Assembly: GCA_022842935.1 (NCBI GenBank) | Contig: JALHOP010000005.1 | Coordinates: 374,910 to 438,909, forward strand | Origin: Myxococcota bacterium | GTDB lineage: Bacteria > Myxococcota > XYA12-FULL-58-9 > JALHOP01 | DNA length: 64,000 nucleotides | Reading direction: 5' to 3' | Shown here: one piece after another, positions 36,340 to 45,435 of the stretch | Layout: each line of letters begins with the position of its first letter | How positions within the stretch are numbered: the first letter of the stretch is position 1 | Position numbers and translations under genes: made by a program | The notes under the pieces: model-generated | Told to the model about the DNA's origin: nothing | The model's database searches: none | Seen by the model: only the letters and a program-made list of their open reading frames with translations

Positions 36340-36442
36340 ACCGGAGCGGCATTGCCGTCCGATTGAGCTGCTGGCTTCATCTCACTTCGCTTCGCTAGTC
36401 GGCCTCGAGGCGGGCGGGAGCCTCTAGCTCCACTCAGGGGTC

Positions 36443-37456
36443 ATGGAAGAGCTCAAGCGCATCGAGAAGACCGCGTTGACGCGCGCCAAGAAGGCGCGTA
36501 CCTCGCAGGACGTCGCGCAGCTTCGCGCCGAGATACTCGGCAAGAAGGGTGCCCTGGGTACGGCAATGCGGTCCCTCGGCGACGTTTCCCCCGAGGAGCG
36601 GCCCAAGCTTGGCGCCCGGATCAACGAGGTCAAGAGCCGCATCGAAGAGGCTCTCGACGAGGCTGTCACGCGCATCGGCGTCGCCGAGCGAGACTCCGCG
36701 TTGGCGAGTGGCCGCTATGACGTCACGCTACCTGGGCGACGGATGTATCCAGGCGCGCCTCATGCTCTGCGGCTCATCGAAGACGAGGTGGTTCGGTCGC
36801 TCACGCCGCTCGGCTTCACCGTGGCGACCGGTCCGTTGGTCGAGCACGATTGGTACAACTTCGAGGCTTTGAACATGCCGCAGGACCATCCGGCCCGCGA
36901 CATGCACGACACCTTTTTCGTCGGCAAGAACACCGTTCTGCGCACGCACACCTCGAACACGCAGATCCGCACCATGCTGACGCGGCAGCCGCCGGTTCGC
37001 GTACTCGCTCCGGGGATGGTCTTTCGCAAGGACAATCTCGACGCCACCCACTCGCCGGTCTTTCATCAGATCGAAGGGCTCTGGATTGACGAGCGTGCGA
37101 CGTTTGCGGACCTGAAGGGTGTGCTCAAGACGCTCGCCATCGGGCTGTTTGGACCCGAGGCGCAGATTCGCTTGCGGCCCAGCTTCTTTCCGTTCACCGA
37201 GCCGTCTGTCGAAGTCGATGTTCGCTCCCCGATGCTCAAGAAGGGCCTCGGCTGGCTCGAGGTGTTAGGGGCTGGGATGGTGCATCCGGCCGTGCTCGAA
37301 TACGTGGGCTATGACCCCGAAAAGGTCCAGGGTTTCGCGTTCGGAACCGGCATCGAGCGTCTCGCCATGCTCAAGTACGGCATTGATGACATCCGGCTGC
37401 TCTACGAAAACGACCTGCGCTTCGCGAACCAGTTCGCGTCGCGGGCGGGGAGCTGA
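36443..37456 (+). CDS. pheS: phenylalanyl-tRNA synthetase alpha subunit
   Basis: A 337-residue class II synthetase subunit. The N-terminal coiled-coil (residues 1-90) is followed by catalytic motifs: HDTFFVG (motif 2 area), HTSNTQIRTM and PGMVFRKDNLDATHSPVFHQIEG (shown in part), and motif 3 GFAFGTGIERLAML near the end. The start ATG 36443 follows a GC-rich gap. It partners with PheT, 5 bases downstream, to charge tRNA-Phe. Confidence 0.97.
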   Translation: MEELKRIEKTALTRAKKARTSQDVAQLRAEILGKKGALGTAMRSLGDVSPEERPKLGARINEVKSRIEEALDEAVTRIGVAERDSALASGRYDVTLPGRRMYPGAPHALRLIEDEVVRSLTPLGFTVATGPLVEHDWYNFEALNMPQDHPARDMHDTFFVGKNTVLRTHTSNTQIRTMLTRQPPVRVLAPGMVFRKDNLDATHSPVFHQIEGLWIDERATFADLKGVLKTLAIGLFGPEAQIRLRPSFFPFTEPSVEVDVRSPMLKKGLGWLEVLGAGMVHPAVLEYVGYDPEKVQGFAFGTGIERLAMLKYGIDDIRLLYENDLRFANQFASRAGS

Positions 37457-37461
37457 CGAGG

Positions 37462-39939
37462 GTGCGTATCTCGCTCGAGTGGTTGTCCGACTTCGTGGAG
37501 GTGCCCCCGGTAGCCGATCTGGTTGTGGGCCTGACGGCGGCGGGGATCGAGGTCGAAGCGGTCCACGACCCGGCGAGTCGCGTGACGGGTGTGGTGGTTG
37601 GCAAGGTGGAAGCGGTCCACCCGCATCCCAAAGCTGACAAGATCCGCGTCACCACCGTGACGGACGGCGCCCGGAGCTACACCGTCGTGTGCGGCGCGCC
37701 CAACGTGGCGGTTGGCCAGCACGTCGCGTTCGCTCAAGTTGGCGCGACCCTGCCAGGGCTTGCGATCAGCAAGCGCGCCATTCGTGGTGTCGAGAGCGAA
37801 GGCATGCTCTGCGGCAAGTCCGAGCTTGGGCTCGAGGAAAAGAGCGACGGCATCTGGGTGCTCCCGGAGAGCGCCGAGCTTGGTAAGCCGCTCTTCACGC
37901 AGGTTCCAAGCGGTGCCACCATCGAGCTCGCGGTTACGGCGAATCGTCCTGACCTGCTCTCGCACTACGGCGTGGCTCGCGAGGTCGCGGCTTTCAGCGC
38001 CAAGCGAGTCAAGATCGATACCAAGCGCCCGACCGAAAAAGGGGCGGCGACCTCGACCCTCGTGCGGGTGGTCGTCGACGACAACAAAGCCTGCAAACGT
38101 TTCGTCGCCCGCGCGCTCACCAACGTGAAAGTCGGGCCATCCCCCGACTGGCTCCGCGAACGCTTGGAGGCCGTGGGTCAGCGGTCGATCAACAACGTCG
38201 TCGACGCAACGAACTACGTGCTCATGGAGCTAGGCCAGCCATTGCACGCGTACGACCTGGCCACGTTGGCCGCCGAGTCGGGTTTGCCTACCATTCATGT
38301 CCGTCACGCCGAGAAGGGCGAAAAGCTTACCACCCTGGACGGGGTCGATCGCGAGCTCGACGAAGCGGACCTGGTCATTGCCGACGCGACCAAACCGATC
38401 GGCATCGCTGGTGTCATGGGTGGAGCCGCCACCGAGGTGCGTGACACCACCACGACCGTGGTCCTCGAAGGCGCCTGGTTCGAGCCTGTCGGCGTGCGCC
38501 GGACCGCGAAGCGCCATGGCCTGAAGACCGAAGCAGCGCGTCGCTTCGAGCGTGGCGCGGACGCGGGTATCACCGCCCGCGCGGTCGACCGCTGCGCTCA
38601 GCTCCTTGCAGAGATCGGTGCCGCCGACGTCGGCAAAGGCGTGGTCGAGGTTGCCGCCAAGAACGAGCCCGCTCGCGAGATCACGCTGCGCATGGAACGC
38701 GTGGGCCGCATTCTCGGGCTCGAGATACCAGCCGAAGATGTCGTCAAGCTCCTCGAGCCTCTCGAGATCCGCTGCCTCGCGCGGACAGAGGGCGTGTTGC
38801 GCATCCAGCCTCCGACCTTCAGGCCGGATCTCACCATTGAGGTCGACCTCATCGAAGAGATTGCGCGTCGCCATGGCTACGACAACATCCCCGAGCATCT
38901 GCCGGATGCTGGCGGTCCCTTCAAGTTCGAGCCGATGGTGACCGCGCCCGTGGAGGTCGCGCGCCGGACGCTCTTGCCCATCGGCCTCACCGAGGTCGTG
39001 ACCTACGGCTTCGGGGGCCCGGCCCGCTTCGCGCCGTTCGCCGAACGTTGCGGCGATCCTGTACGACTCATCAACCCGATCGGCGAAGAGCTGAGCGCGT
39101 TGCGCACCACATTGCTCCCCGGCTTGTTCGATGTCGCAACGACCAACATGCGTCAGGGTGTGAAGAGCCTCAAGCTGTTCGAGATTGGCACCACCTTCCG
39201 TAAGAGCGACCGCGGCAGCGGACGGAAGGTTACGCCGATCGATCCGGCACGGTCAGCGGAGGCCGAGAGCCGCGAGGCCGAGCTGGTCGATGAGCGCCCG
39301 GAAGTCGCCATCCTCATGCTGGGCGGACGGTATGACGGCCGCTGGCACGAGCGCGGCGAGACGATCGATTTCAGCGACATGGCGGGCGTTCTGGACGATC
39401 TGTTCGAAGCGTTCGACCCGCGCGAGGCCGTGGTGCGACGTCCGGCCAGTATCCCGGGATATCACCCGCATGCCGCCGCCGAGCTTATGGTCGGTGACCG
39501 TCGGGTGGGGGTCGCTGGTATCGTTCACCCGGATACCCTGGCGCACTTTGGTCTTTCGGGCATCGTGGTCGCAGCCGAACTGTCGCTCGAGGCGCTCGGA
39601 AGCGTCGCCAAGCGCGCCGTGGTCTACCGGGAGCTGCCAAAGTTCCCCGGCACACGCCGCGACCTTGCGATTGTCGCCGATCGCAACACGCCGGCCGAAG
39701 CCTTAAGAAGCTTCATTGCAGCCAACGCGGGGGGGGCAATGGGCCGGGACGTGGTGGAGCGGGTGTGGTTGTTCGACGTGTATACGGGCAAGCCGATCGC
39801 GGATACCCACATTAGCTTAGCTTTCGCCATTGACTATAGGAGCCGTGATCGCACACTCACGGACGTCGAGGTGAACGGGGCGTTCGAGGCCTTGCAGGCA
39901 AGCGTAAAGCAGGCCTTCCAGGTCGAGATTCGCGGCTAG
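37462..39939 (+). CDS. pheT: phenylalanyl-tRNA synthetase beta subunit
   Basis: An 825-residue beta subunit using GTG 37462. Visible domains in order: an N-terminal substrate-like region, a tRNA-binding OB fold (about residues 40-150 with VGKVEAVHPHPKADK), the B3/B4 domain (NRPDLLSHYGVAREVA), the B5 domain with PTFRPDLTIEVDLIEEIAR, the catalytic-like core and a C-terminal FDX-ACB anticodon domain (YRELPKFPGTRRDLAIV). The length is normal. It is coupled to pheS by a 5-base gap and followed by ihfA after a separate promoter. Confidence 0.97.
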   Translation: MRISLEWLSDFVEVPPVADLVVGLTAAGIEVEAVHDPASRVTGVVVGKVEAVHPHPKADKIRVTTVTDGARSYTVVCGAPNVAVGQHVAFAQVGATLPGLAISKRAIRGVESEGMLCGKSELGLEEKSDGIWVLPESAELGKPLFTQVPSGATIELAVTANRPDLLSHYGVAREVAAFSAKRVKIDTKRPTEKGAATSTLVRVVVDDNKACKRFVARALTNVKVGPSPDWLRERLEAVGQRSINNVVDATNYVLMELGQPLHAYDLATLAAESGLPTIHVRHAEKGEKLTTLDGVDRELDEADLVIADATKPIGIAGVMGGAATEVRDTTTTVVLEGAWFEPVGVRRTAKRHGLKTEAARRFERGADAGITARAVDRCAQLLAEIGAADVGKGVVEVAAKNEPAREITLRMERVGRILGLEIPAEDVVKLLEPLEIRCLARTEGVLRIQPPTFRPDLTIEVDLIEEIARRHGYDNIPEHLPDAGGPFKFEPMVTAPVEVARRTLLPIGLTEVVTYGFGGPARFAPFAERCGDPVRLINPIGEELSALRTTLLPGLFDVATTNMRQGVKSLKLFEIGTTFRKSDRGSGRKVTPIDPARSAEAESREAELVDERPEVAILMLGGRYDGRWHERGETIDFSDMAGVLDDLFEAFDPREAVVRRPASIPGYHPHAAAELMVGDRRVGVAGIVHPDTLAHFGLSGIVVAAELSLEALGSVAKRAVVYRELPKFPGTRRDLAIVADRNTPAEALRSFIAANAGGAMGRDVVERVWLFDVYTGKPIADTHISLAFAIDYRSRDRTLTDVEVNGAFEALQASVKQAFQVEIRG

Positions 39940-40052
39940 GCGCATGATTTTGGGCGCCTGCTCGAAAGGCTACGTTGTTTCGCTGCCTGGCCAATGGGCG
40001 GTGGAACGTCGCTCACGCGTTGTCGAGTGACGATCGTGAGACAAAGCCGTCC

Positions 40053-40082
40053 TTGCTGCAATCAACGCCTGAGCGCTATAAT
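40053..40082 (+). promoter_or_regulatory. strong sigma70-type promoter for ihfA
   Basis: TTGCTG (40053-40058), an 18-base spacer and TATAAT (40077-40082). This is the best consensus promoter in the window and lies 36 bases before the ihfA start, with a leader that includes AGGAG. Confidence 0.7.
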
Positions 40083-40118
40083 GGGCGCTTACGGTATGCC
40101 CCAGGAGACGAGGTGCCC

Positions 40119-40457
40119 ATGACGAAGGCAGATCTTGTCGAAGCCGTACACACCAAAGTTGGGTTCTCGAAGAAAGAGTCGGCGGATATCGTCGAGATGG
40201 TCTTCGACACCATGAAAGAGACGCTCGAGTCGGGATCGAAGATCAAGATCAGCGGCTTCGGCAACTTCGAGGTGCGCGACAAGCGCTCGCGCGTCGGTCG
40301 AAACCCGCAGACCGGCGACGTGATCGAAATCTCGGCGCGTCGTGTCCTCGCCTTCAAACCCTCGCAGGTCCTCAAGCTCGCGCTCAACGACGGAGTCGTC
40401 GGCGCCGTCGCCGATGGCGACGACGATGATGACGACGACGAAGAAGACGAGGCCTAG
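40119..40457 (+). CDS. ihfA: integration host factor alpha-type protein with acidic tail
   Basis: A 112-residue HU/IHF DNA-bending protein. The dimer core and the DNA-bending arm (GRNPQTGD) are intact, as is the FGNFEVRDK beta-ribbon. ATG 40119 is preceded by AGGAG. The C-terminus has about 10-12 consecutive Asp/Glu residues, not part of normal IHF alpha (about 99 residues). The acidic tail may self-inhibit DNA binding or bring other partners; this is inference. It has its own strong promoter and is followed by a MerR gene. Confidence 0.9.
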   Translation: MTKADLVEAVHTKVGFSKKESADIVEMVFDTMKETLESGSKIKISGFGNFEVRDKRSRVGRNPQTGDVIEISARRVLAFKPSQVLKLALNDGVVGAVADGDDDDDDDEEDEA

Positions 40458-40459
40458 TC

Positions 40460-41032
40460 TTGCAGGGCGAGCTGCCACTCGGCGCGCGATCGAAGGGTCG
40501 CAAGCTCGGCCCTGATTCGCCGATCCCGGAAAAGCTCTACTTCAAGATCGGCGAAGTGTCCCAGCTGGTTGGCGTGCGCGCTCACGTGTTGCGCTATTGG
40601 GAGAAAGAAGTCCCATCGATCCGGCCAGGAAAGTCGGCATCGAATCAGCGCCGCTACCGCTACCGCGACGTCGAGATCTTCCGCGAAATCCGTCGCCTGC
40701 TCCACGAGGAGCGTTACACGCTCGCCGGAGCGCGCAAACGCATCATGGCGGGCGAAAAGGGTGGGGTTCTGCCAGCGGTCGAGCCCGGCGACCTCGAGGC
40801 TGTGCCGCTACCCGAGAGCAGCCCCAGCCCAACCATCGTCGTGAATCCCGACCCCAGCGGAGATGACGTGCGCCTCGACGCGCCAATCTTCCAGCAGCGC
40901 CGAAAGGACACGCCAGCCGTCGCGACCGACACGAGCCTGCCGTTGCGTTTCGCCGGCTCGGCTCACGACACCATCGAGCGGGTACGTCAGGGGCTGCGCG
41001 ATCTGATCCGCCTCGTGGGCGAAGAGCCGTAA
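40460..41032 (+). CDS. MerR-family transcription regulator
   Basis: A 190-residue regulator that begins at TTG 40460, right after ihfA. The N-terminal MerR helix-turn-helix is visible as YFKIGEVSQLVGVRAHVLRYWEKE, with the first helix at about residue 26 and a winged RRYRYRDVEIF (second HTH and dimer helix). The C-terminal part (Pro/Asp-rich linker and amphipathic helix) has no metal-binding Cys cluster, so a stress or developmental role is more likely than metal sensing. IhfA-MerR pairing is common in deltaproteobacteria. Its 3' end overlaps the convergent permease gene by 46 bases. Confidence 0.85.
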   Translation: MQGELPLGARSKGRKLGPDSPIPEKLYFKIGEVSQLVGVRAHVLRYWEKEVPSIRPGKSASNQRRYRYRDVEIFREIRRLLHEERYTLAGARKRIMAGEKGGVLPAVEPGDLEAVPLPESSPSPTIVVNPDPSGDDVRLDAPIFQQRRKDTPAVATDTSLPLRFAGSAHDTIERVRQGLRDLIRLVGEEP

Positions 41033-42297
41033 TACGCAAGGGCCGCCGTCGCCATGATCGCGACGTAAATCATCGCCACGGTGGTATCGCTCGCGACCAC
41101 CGCGACGAAGGCGATAGCGGACAGAACGAGGGCAACGGCAGGGGGCACTGGGTAGAACGGTGCGCGAAACGGGCGTGCGAGGTCTGGTTCGCTCGCCCGC
41201 AGCTTGAAGAGGGAGAGCATGCTGACCACGTAGAGCGTCACAGCGCCCAGAACGCTCAAGGTGATGATGGCGTCGGTGCGCTCGGTCAACACGGCGATGC
41301 AGCCGATGACACCCGGGACCGCGATGGCAGACATTGGCGTGCCAAAGCGCGGGTGCACGCGCGCAAGAAAACTGGGCAGCAGATTGTCGCGGGCGAGAGC
41401 GAAGACCTGGCGCGAGTATCCCATGATGATGCCATGTAGCGAGGCGATGAGCCCGAAGAGGCCGAGATAGACCATAAGGTGGGTCATGGGGTGGCTCGGG
41501 CTGAGCACGGCGGCGAGCGCCTTCGGAAGGGGCGAGTCGTCTTCGGTGAGCTGCTGCCAGGGGACAACGCCGGTCGTGCATACGAGCGTACCCAGGGCGA
41601 GAGTCACGAGGGTGAGGATACCCGTGACGTAGCCGATGGGGATGTCGCGCGACGGGCGCTTCACCTCCTCGGCGCTCATGGCGACGCCTTCGATTGCCAA
41701 ATAGAACCAGATTGCGAATGGGATGGCGTCGAAGATGCCGCGCGCGCCAAACGGCAAGCCCGCGTCGATGATTCGTTCAACGTCGACGCTGGGGCCGGTT
41801 AGCAGGAAGAACAGGAGCAGCTCGAAGGCCGCGACCGCGGTGATCACGAGCTCGAAGGTGGCTGCGATGCCGACGCCCAATGCGTTGATGGCGCAAAAGA
41901 GCGCGAACGCGGCGATGGCGACGGCGTTCACCGGAAGCTCAGGGACGCGGAAGTGGACATAGGCGCCAATCGCGCGGGCGATCGCGGGGGGCGCAAACAC
42001 CAGCTCGATGACCGTAGCCATGCCGGCCATGTAGCCAACGAACGGTCCGAAGGCGCGGCGCGCATAAGCGTAAGGCCCGCCGCTGTGCGGTATCGCGGTC
42101 GACAGCTCGGTATAGCTGAAGATGAAACACACGTAGAGGACGGTGATGATGAGCGTCGCCGCGATCATGCCGAGTGGGCCGCCCACGGCGACGCCGTAGT
42201 TCCAGCCAAAGTAGTCGCCGCTGATGACGAGACCGACGGCGATGGCCCAAAGATGAATGGGCCCCAAGACGCGCTTGAGCTCGGTCGTGTTCGTCAC
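40987..42297 (-). CDS. APC-family amino acid/ethanolamine-type permease
   Basis: A 436-residue permease with about 12 hydrophobic helices. The start (LGPIHLWAIAVGLVISGDYFGWNYG) is characteristic of the ethanolamine permease (Eat) branch of the amino acid-polyamine-organocation superfamily. The PHSGGPYAYARRAFGP block in helix 3 is also typical. It starts at GTG 42297, 11 bases before the stop of the upstream M23 gene, so they may be an operon. Ethanolamine is the likely substrate by similarity; no ethanolamine-use gene is visible here. Its 3' end overlaps merR. Confidence 0.83.
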   Translation of the reverse strand: MTNTTELKRVLGPIHLWAIAVGLVISGDYFGWNYGVAVGGPLGMIAATLIITVLYVCFIFSYTELSTAIPHSGGPYAYARRAFGPFVGYMAGMATVIELVFAPPAIARAIGAYVHFRVPELPVNAVAIAAFALFCAINALGVGIAATFELVITAVAAFELLLFFLLTGPSVDVERIIDAGLPFGARGIFDAIPFAIWFYLAIEGVAMSAEEVKRPSRDIPIGYVTGILTLVTLALGTLVCTTGVVPWQQLTEDDSPLPKALAAVLSPSHPMTHLMVYLGLFGLIASLHGIIMGYSRQVFALARDNLLPSFLARVHPRFGTPMSAIAVPGVIGCIAVLTERTDAIITLSVLGAVTLYVVSMLSLFKLRASEPDLARPFRAPFYPVPPAVALVLSAIAFVAVVASDTTVAMIYVAIMATAALAYYGSSPTRRIRSRSP

Positions 42298-42308
42298 CGT
42301 AGGGTCAA

Positions 42309-43217
42309 CTAGTCCAGGATGAAACGGCTCGGATCGAGCGGCCGGCCATAACGTCGCACTTCGTAGTGCAGGTGCGGTCCAGTGGATTTGCCTGTGCTGC
42401 CCATGTCGGCCAGCGTATCACCACGCTTGATTTGATCGCCGACGGTGCAGCGGAATTTGCTGAGATGCGCATAGTGCGTCTGCAAGCCGTAGCCATGGTC
42501 CACGACGATGACGTTGCCGTAGCCGCCGCGTTTGCCCACGAAAATGACGGTGCCATCCGCAGGAGCGAAGACCTCGGTGCCGTTCTGACCGCCGATATCG
42601 ATGCCTTTGTGAACGGCGAGGCCTCCGTGAACCGGATCATTGCGGCGCCCGAAACCGCTCGTGATCCAAGGTGAGCGGGCAGGGCGCAGCGAGGGAGTGT
42701 TCGAGAGCATGCGCTCGGCGTCGTGGAAGTATTCGAGCAGCTCACCCAGCTCAGCGCGGGCCTTGCGCCCGTCAGCGAGGATACGCTCGTACTCGAGCGG
42801 CAGCTCGATGGGCTCCATGGTCGAGATGACGCTCTTGGCCTCGGACGACGCGTCCGTCTTGGACGAAGAGCCAACTGGGCCAACGGCGAGCCCGCGGGCC
42901 TGCATACCCAGGCCGCTTTTGGCCCAAACCTGGTCGAACTCGACACCCGCCCCCAGCGCGATGCGGCGAAGCTCGGGGAGCTGGCCAGCGAGCTTGCGAT
43001 CGAGCTCGCGCAGGTCGGCGTTCTCGAGGGCCAAGGCATGGGAGGCGCGGGCCTGCGGTCGCGCGACGAGCGCATGCACCGTGGCAGCGAGCCCCAAGAA
43101 GGCGCAAACCCCCGCCGCGATCGCTGTCCGCTTTAGCGTAGAGCGCGCGATGCGACGACGTCCGACGGTGCGACCGTTGGAATCGAGGATGATCAGCGCG
43201 TAGTGTTGGTTACGCAT
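42309..43217 (-). CDS. M23-family peptidase with N-terminal membrane helix
   Basis: A 302-residue peptidoglycan endopeptidase-like protein. A short cytoplasmic start, a helix about residues 33-55 (AIAAGVCAFLGLAATVHAL), then a coiled-coil/linker (residues about 60-180), and a C-terminal LytM domain with HKGIDIGG (HxxxD), YAHLSK and GPHLHYE (HxH) motifs, so the zinc ligands are intact. I start at ATG 43217. It would cleave cross-links or activate amidases in the periplasm. A separate LysM-M23 protein is encoded further on, so this genome has at least two. Confidence 0.88.
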   Translation of the reverse strand: MRNQHYALIILDSNGRTVGRRRIARSTLKRTAIAAGVCAFLGLAATVHALVARPQARASHALALENADLRELDRKLAGQLPELRRIALGAGVEFDQVWAKSGLGMQARGLAVGPVGSSSKTDASSEAKSVISTMEPIELPLEYERILADGRKARAELGELLEYFHDAERMLSNTPSLRPARSPWITSGFGRRNDPVHGGLAVHKGIDIGGQNGTEVFAPADGTVIFVGKRGGYGNVIVVDHGYGLQTHYAHLSKFRCTVGDQIKRGDTLADMGSTGKSTGPHLHYEVRRYGRPLDPSRFILD

Positions 43218-43372
43218 CGCACCTGACCCAGTGCCCCCCCAGGCGCCGGTCACACTCCAAAAAATACTCGCGGGCTCACATCCCCGTCAAACGGGTTTAC
43301 GGCGGGAACGGGGCCCCTGGTCACTTTATTTTCGCGTTCATCGGGCGAATCTCGCGAGGGGAAATCGAAGGC

Positions 43373-43401
43373 TTGCGCTCGTGGTGCCGACTGCGTTACA
43401 C
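43373..43401 (+). promoter_or_regulatory. candidate promoter for tRNA-Pro
   Basis: TTGCGC (43373-43378), 17-base spacer and TTACAC (43396-43401), placing transcription about 10-17 bases upstream of the tRNA 5' end. Confidence 0.45.
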
Positions 43402-43417
43402 GCCGACCCACATTGAT

Positions 43418-43492
43418 CGGGGCGTAGCGCAGCCTGGTTAGCGCACTTGACTGGGGGTCAAGGGGTCGGAGGTTCAAATCCTCTCGCCCCGA
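43418..43492 (+). tRNA. tRNA-Pro (GGG)
   Basis: Cloverleaf of 75 bases: acceptor CGGGGCG/CGCCCCG, anticodon stem CTTGA/TCAAG with loop CTGGGGG (anticodon GGG), T stem with loop TTCAAAT. CCA is not encoded. Confidence 0.93.
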
Positions 43493-43657
43493 TCAGTTGC
43501 CTTCCTGACCGCCCGGATGGAGCTCGAAGCGCTCCGCGACCACAGCTGGCGCCACGATCGAGGTTGGCGCCGAAAGCGGCGCTTTGCAGTGCATTTGCGG
43601 GGGTGGACCTCTATGCCCCCACTTGCTGGGGCAGGTGACGGGTTGGTACTGGGCCCC

Positions 43658-44485
43658 ATGCGGTTGCTGTTGGCGAATGACGATGGAATTCATGCACGGG
43701 GGCTACGGACTCTGGCGGGGCGACTAGCGGCCCTAGGCGAGGTCTGGGTGACCGCCCCTGACCGCGAGCAGAGCGCGACATCGCACTCCATCTCGCTGCA
43801 CGTACCGCTGCGGGTGCGCAAAGTAGGGGATCGGGAGTACTCCGTAAGCGGGACACCCACCGACTCTGTCTATGTGGGTCTCCACCATATCCTGAAGCCA
43901 GCGCCGGACATCGTGGTGAGCGGTATCAACCACGGTCCCAACCTTGGCAACGACGTGATCTATTCGGGGACCGTCTCGGCCGCCATGGAGGCGGCGATGT
44001 TCGGCTTCAAGGCGATCGCCGTATCGCTGTGCCTGGGCGAAAGTGCCGCCGAGGTTCAGGACCTCCACTTCGAGACCGCAGCCGAGATCGTCGCGCGTCT
44101 CGTCAGGTCATTGAGCGACGTCACGCTGCCGCGCGGCGTGCTGCTCAACGTCAACGTTCCCAATCTCCCGCTGGATCAAATCAAGGGTACGAAGGTTTGC
44201 CGACTGGGCTTCAACAACTGGGCGGACAAGGTCGCCGAGCGCGTCGACCCGCGCGGTCGGCCGTACTATTGGATCGGCGGTACGCGCCAAGGTCATGACG
44301 ACATCGCGGACTCTGATGTGAACGCGATCGCGGACGGCCTCGTTGCTATTACCCCCATTCACTACGACCTCACCGATTACCGCTCGCTTTCCGTGACCCG
44401 TTCCATCGAGGTCGAGGGGTTCCCGCGTGTGCCAGATGGCCTAGGCAACACGCCGCTCCCGCACCCCGTGTTGAAGAAACCCTGA
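43658..44485 (+). CDS. surE: 5'/3'-nucleotidase SurE
   Basis: A 275-residue phosphatase with the family start MRLLLANDDGIHARGL, where Asp-Asp binds the metal, and then VWVTAPDREQSATSHSISLH, SGTPTDSVYVGL, and SGINHGPNLGNDVIYSGTVSAAMEA (quoted only in part). The start is ATG 43658; longer upstream reading runs into the tRNA region. SurE hydrolyses nucleoside monophosphates and matters in stress and stationary phase. In gammaproteobacteria it precedes pcm and nlpD; here the next gene is nlpD-like, with no pcm between. Confidence 0.95.
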   Translation: MRLLLANDDGIHARGLRTLAGRLAALGEVWVTAPDREQSATSHSISLHVPLRVRKVGDREYSVSGTPTDSVYVGLHHILKPAPDIVVSGINHGPNLGNDVIYSGTVSAAMEAAMFGFKAIAVSLCLGESAAEVQDLHFETAAEIVARLVRSLSDVTLPRGVLLNVNVPNLPLDQIKGTKVCRLGFNNWADKVAERVDPRGRPYYWIGGTRQGHDDIADSDVNAIADGLVAITPIHYDLTDYRSLSVTRSIEVEGFPRVPDGLGNTPLPHPVLKKP

Positions 44486-44552
44486 CGTTCTGGTGAGCGA
44501 GGCTGGTTGCGAAAAGTTGGCGCGACTACATGGCACCACGTTAGGGTGCCGC

Positions 44553-45401
44553 GTGGCTCGTTGGTCGCAAGCGTTGCTCGGCGTCTTCCTGTTCTCGACA
44601 GGGTGCGCGAGCGCCTACGCAGCGCCGCTGGTCGGCACAACCCCCGGCATCGGCGCGCGTCCGGAGACGACCGGACGCCTGGCTAGCCCCGGTGGGGCCC
44701 CCAGCCAATACGTCGTTCAGCCTGGCGACACGCTTTGGCGGATCTCCCAGCGCTTCGCCATGTCGGTCACCGACCTACGCGCCAAGAACAATCTCGACAG
44801 CAACAACGTCCGGGTGGGGCAGACCCTGGTCGTCGGTGGTGGCTCGCCCGCCGAAACCGACGGACCCTCGGCCAAGACGCAAGCGGCTCTGGCCTCCCTC
44901 AAAGCGCGCAGCGGCGGCGCTAGCGACGCCGACGCCCCCGGCAAACCGGTAGGCCTCGCGCCGGCGCCTGTACCGGTTGGTAAAGGGGCAATCTCGGGCT
45001 CGCCCTTGTCACAGCCAATTGGCAAGCGGAAGTATCAGCTCGTTTGGCCAGTCGAAGGCGTGCTCACCTCGCGATTCGGCTCGCGCAACGGCAAGGGCCA
45101 CGACGGGATCGACATCGGCGCCGCACCCGGCACCACCATCAAGGCAGCCGCCGCTGGAGACGTCATCTTCTCCGACACGCACGGCAGCTACGGCAACCTC
45201 GTCCTGGTACGGCACGCCGGGAACCTGGTGACCGTCTACGCCCACAACGCCAAGAATCTGGTGAACAAGGGTCAGCGTGTGAAGCAAGGTCAGGCGATCG
45301 CGACCGTAGGCTCCACCGGACACGCTACAGGGCCTCATTTGCACTTCGAGGTGCGTCGCGGTGTCGCTGCTGAGAACCCACTGAGTCTTCTCCCGCCTTG
45401 A
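44553..45401 (+). CDS. LysM-M23 lipoprotein, NlpD-like
   Basis: A lipoprotein of about 282 residues with a LysM peptidoglycan-binding domain (YVVQPGDTLWRISQRFAMS, then NNVRVGQTLVV) and a C-terminal M23 domain with HDGIDIGA (HxxxD), VYAHN and GPHLHFE (HxH), all intact. The signal peptide ends with FSTGC. I choose GTG 44553 because the signal peptide fits directly after it; a GTG at 44493 is possible. Unlike E. coli NlpD, which has lost zinc ligands and activates an amidase, this one keeps them, so an active endopeptidase is the inference. It follows surE, matching a conserved context. Confidence 0.82.
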   Translation: MARWSQALLGVFLFSTGCASAYAAPLVGTTPGIGARPETTGRLASPGGAPSQYVVQPGDTLWRISQRFAMSVTDLRAKNNLDSNNVRVGQTLVVGGGSPAETDGPSAKTQAALASLKARSGGASDADAPGKPVGLAPAPVPVGKGAISGSPLSQPIGKRKYQLVWPVEGVLTSRFGSRNGKGHDGIDIGAAPGTTIKAAAAGDVIFSDTHGSYGNLVLVRHAGNLVTVYAHNAKNLVNKGQRVKQGQAIATVGSTGHATGPHLHFEVRRGVAAENPLSLLPP

Positions 45402-45435
45402 CCGGACCCTGGGGCTCTCATAAGCCCTTGGCAGC

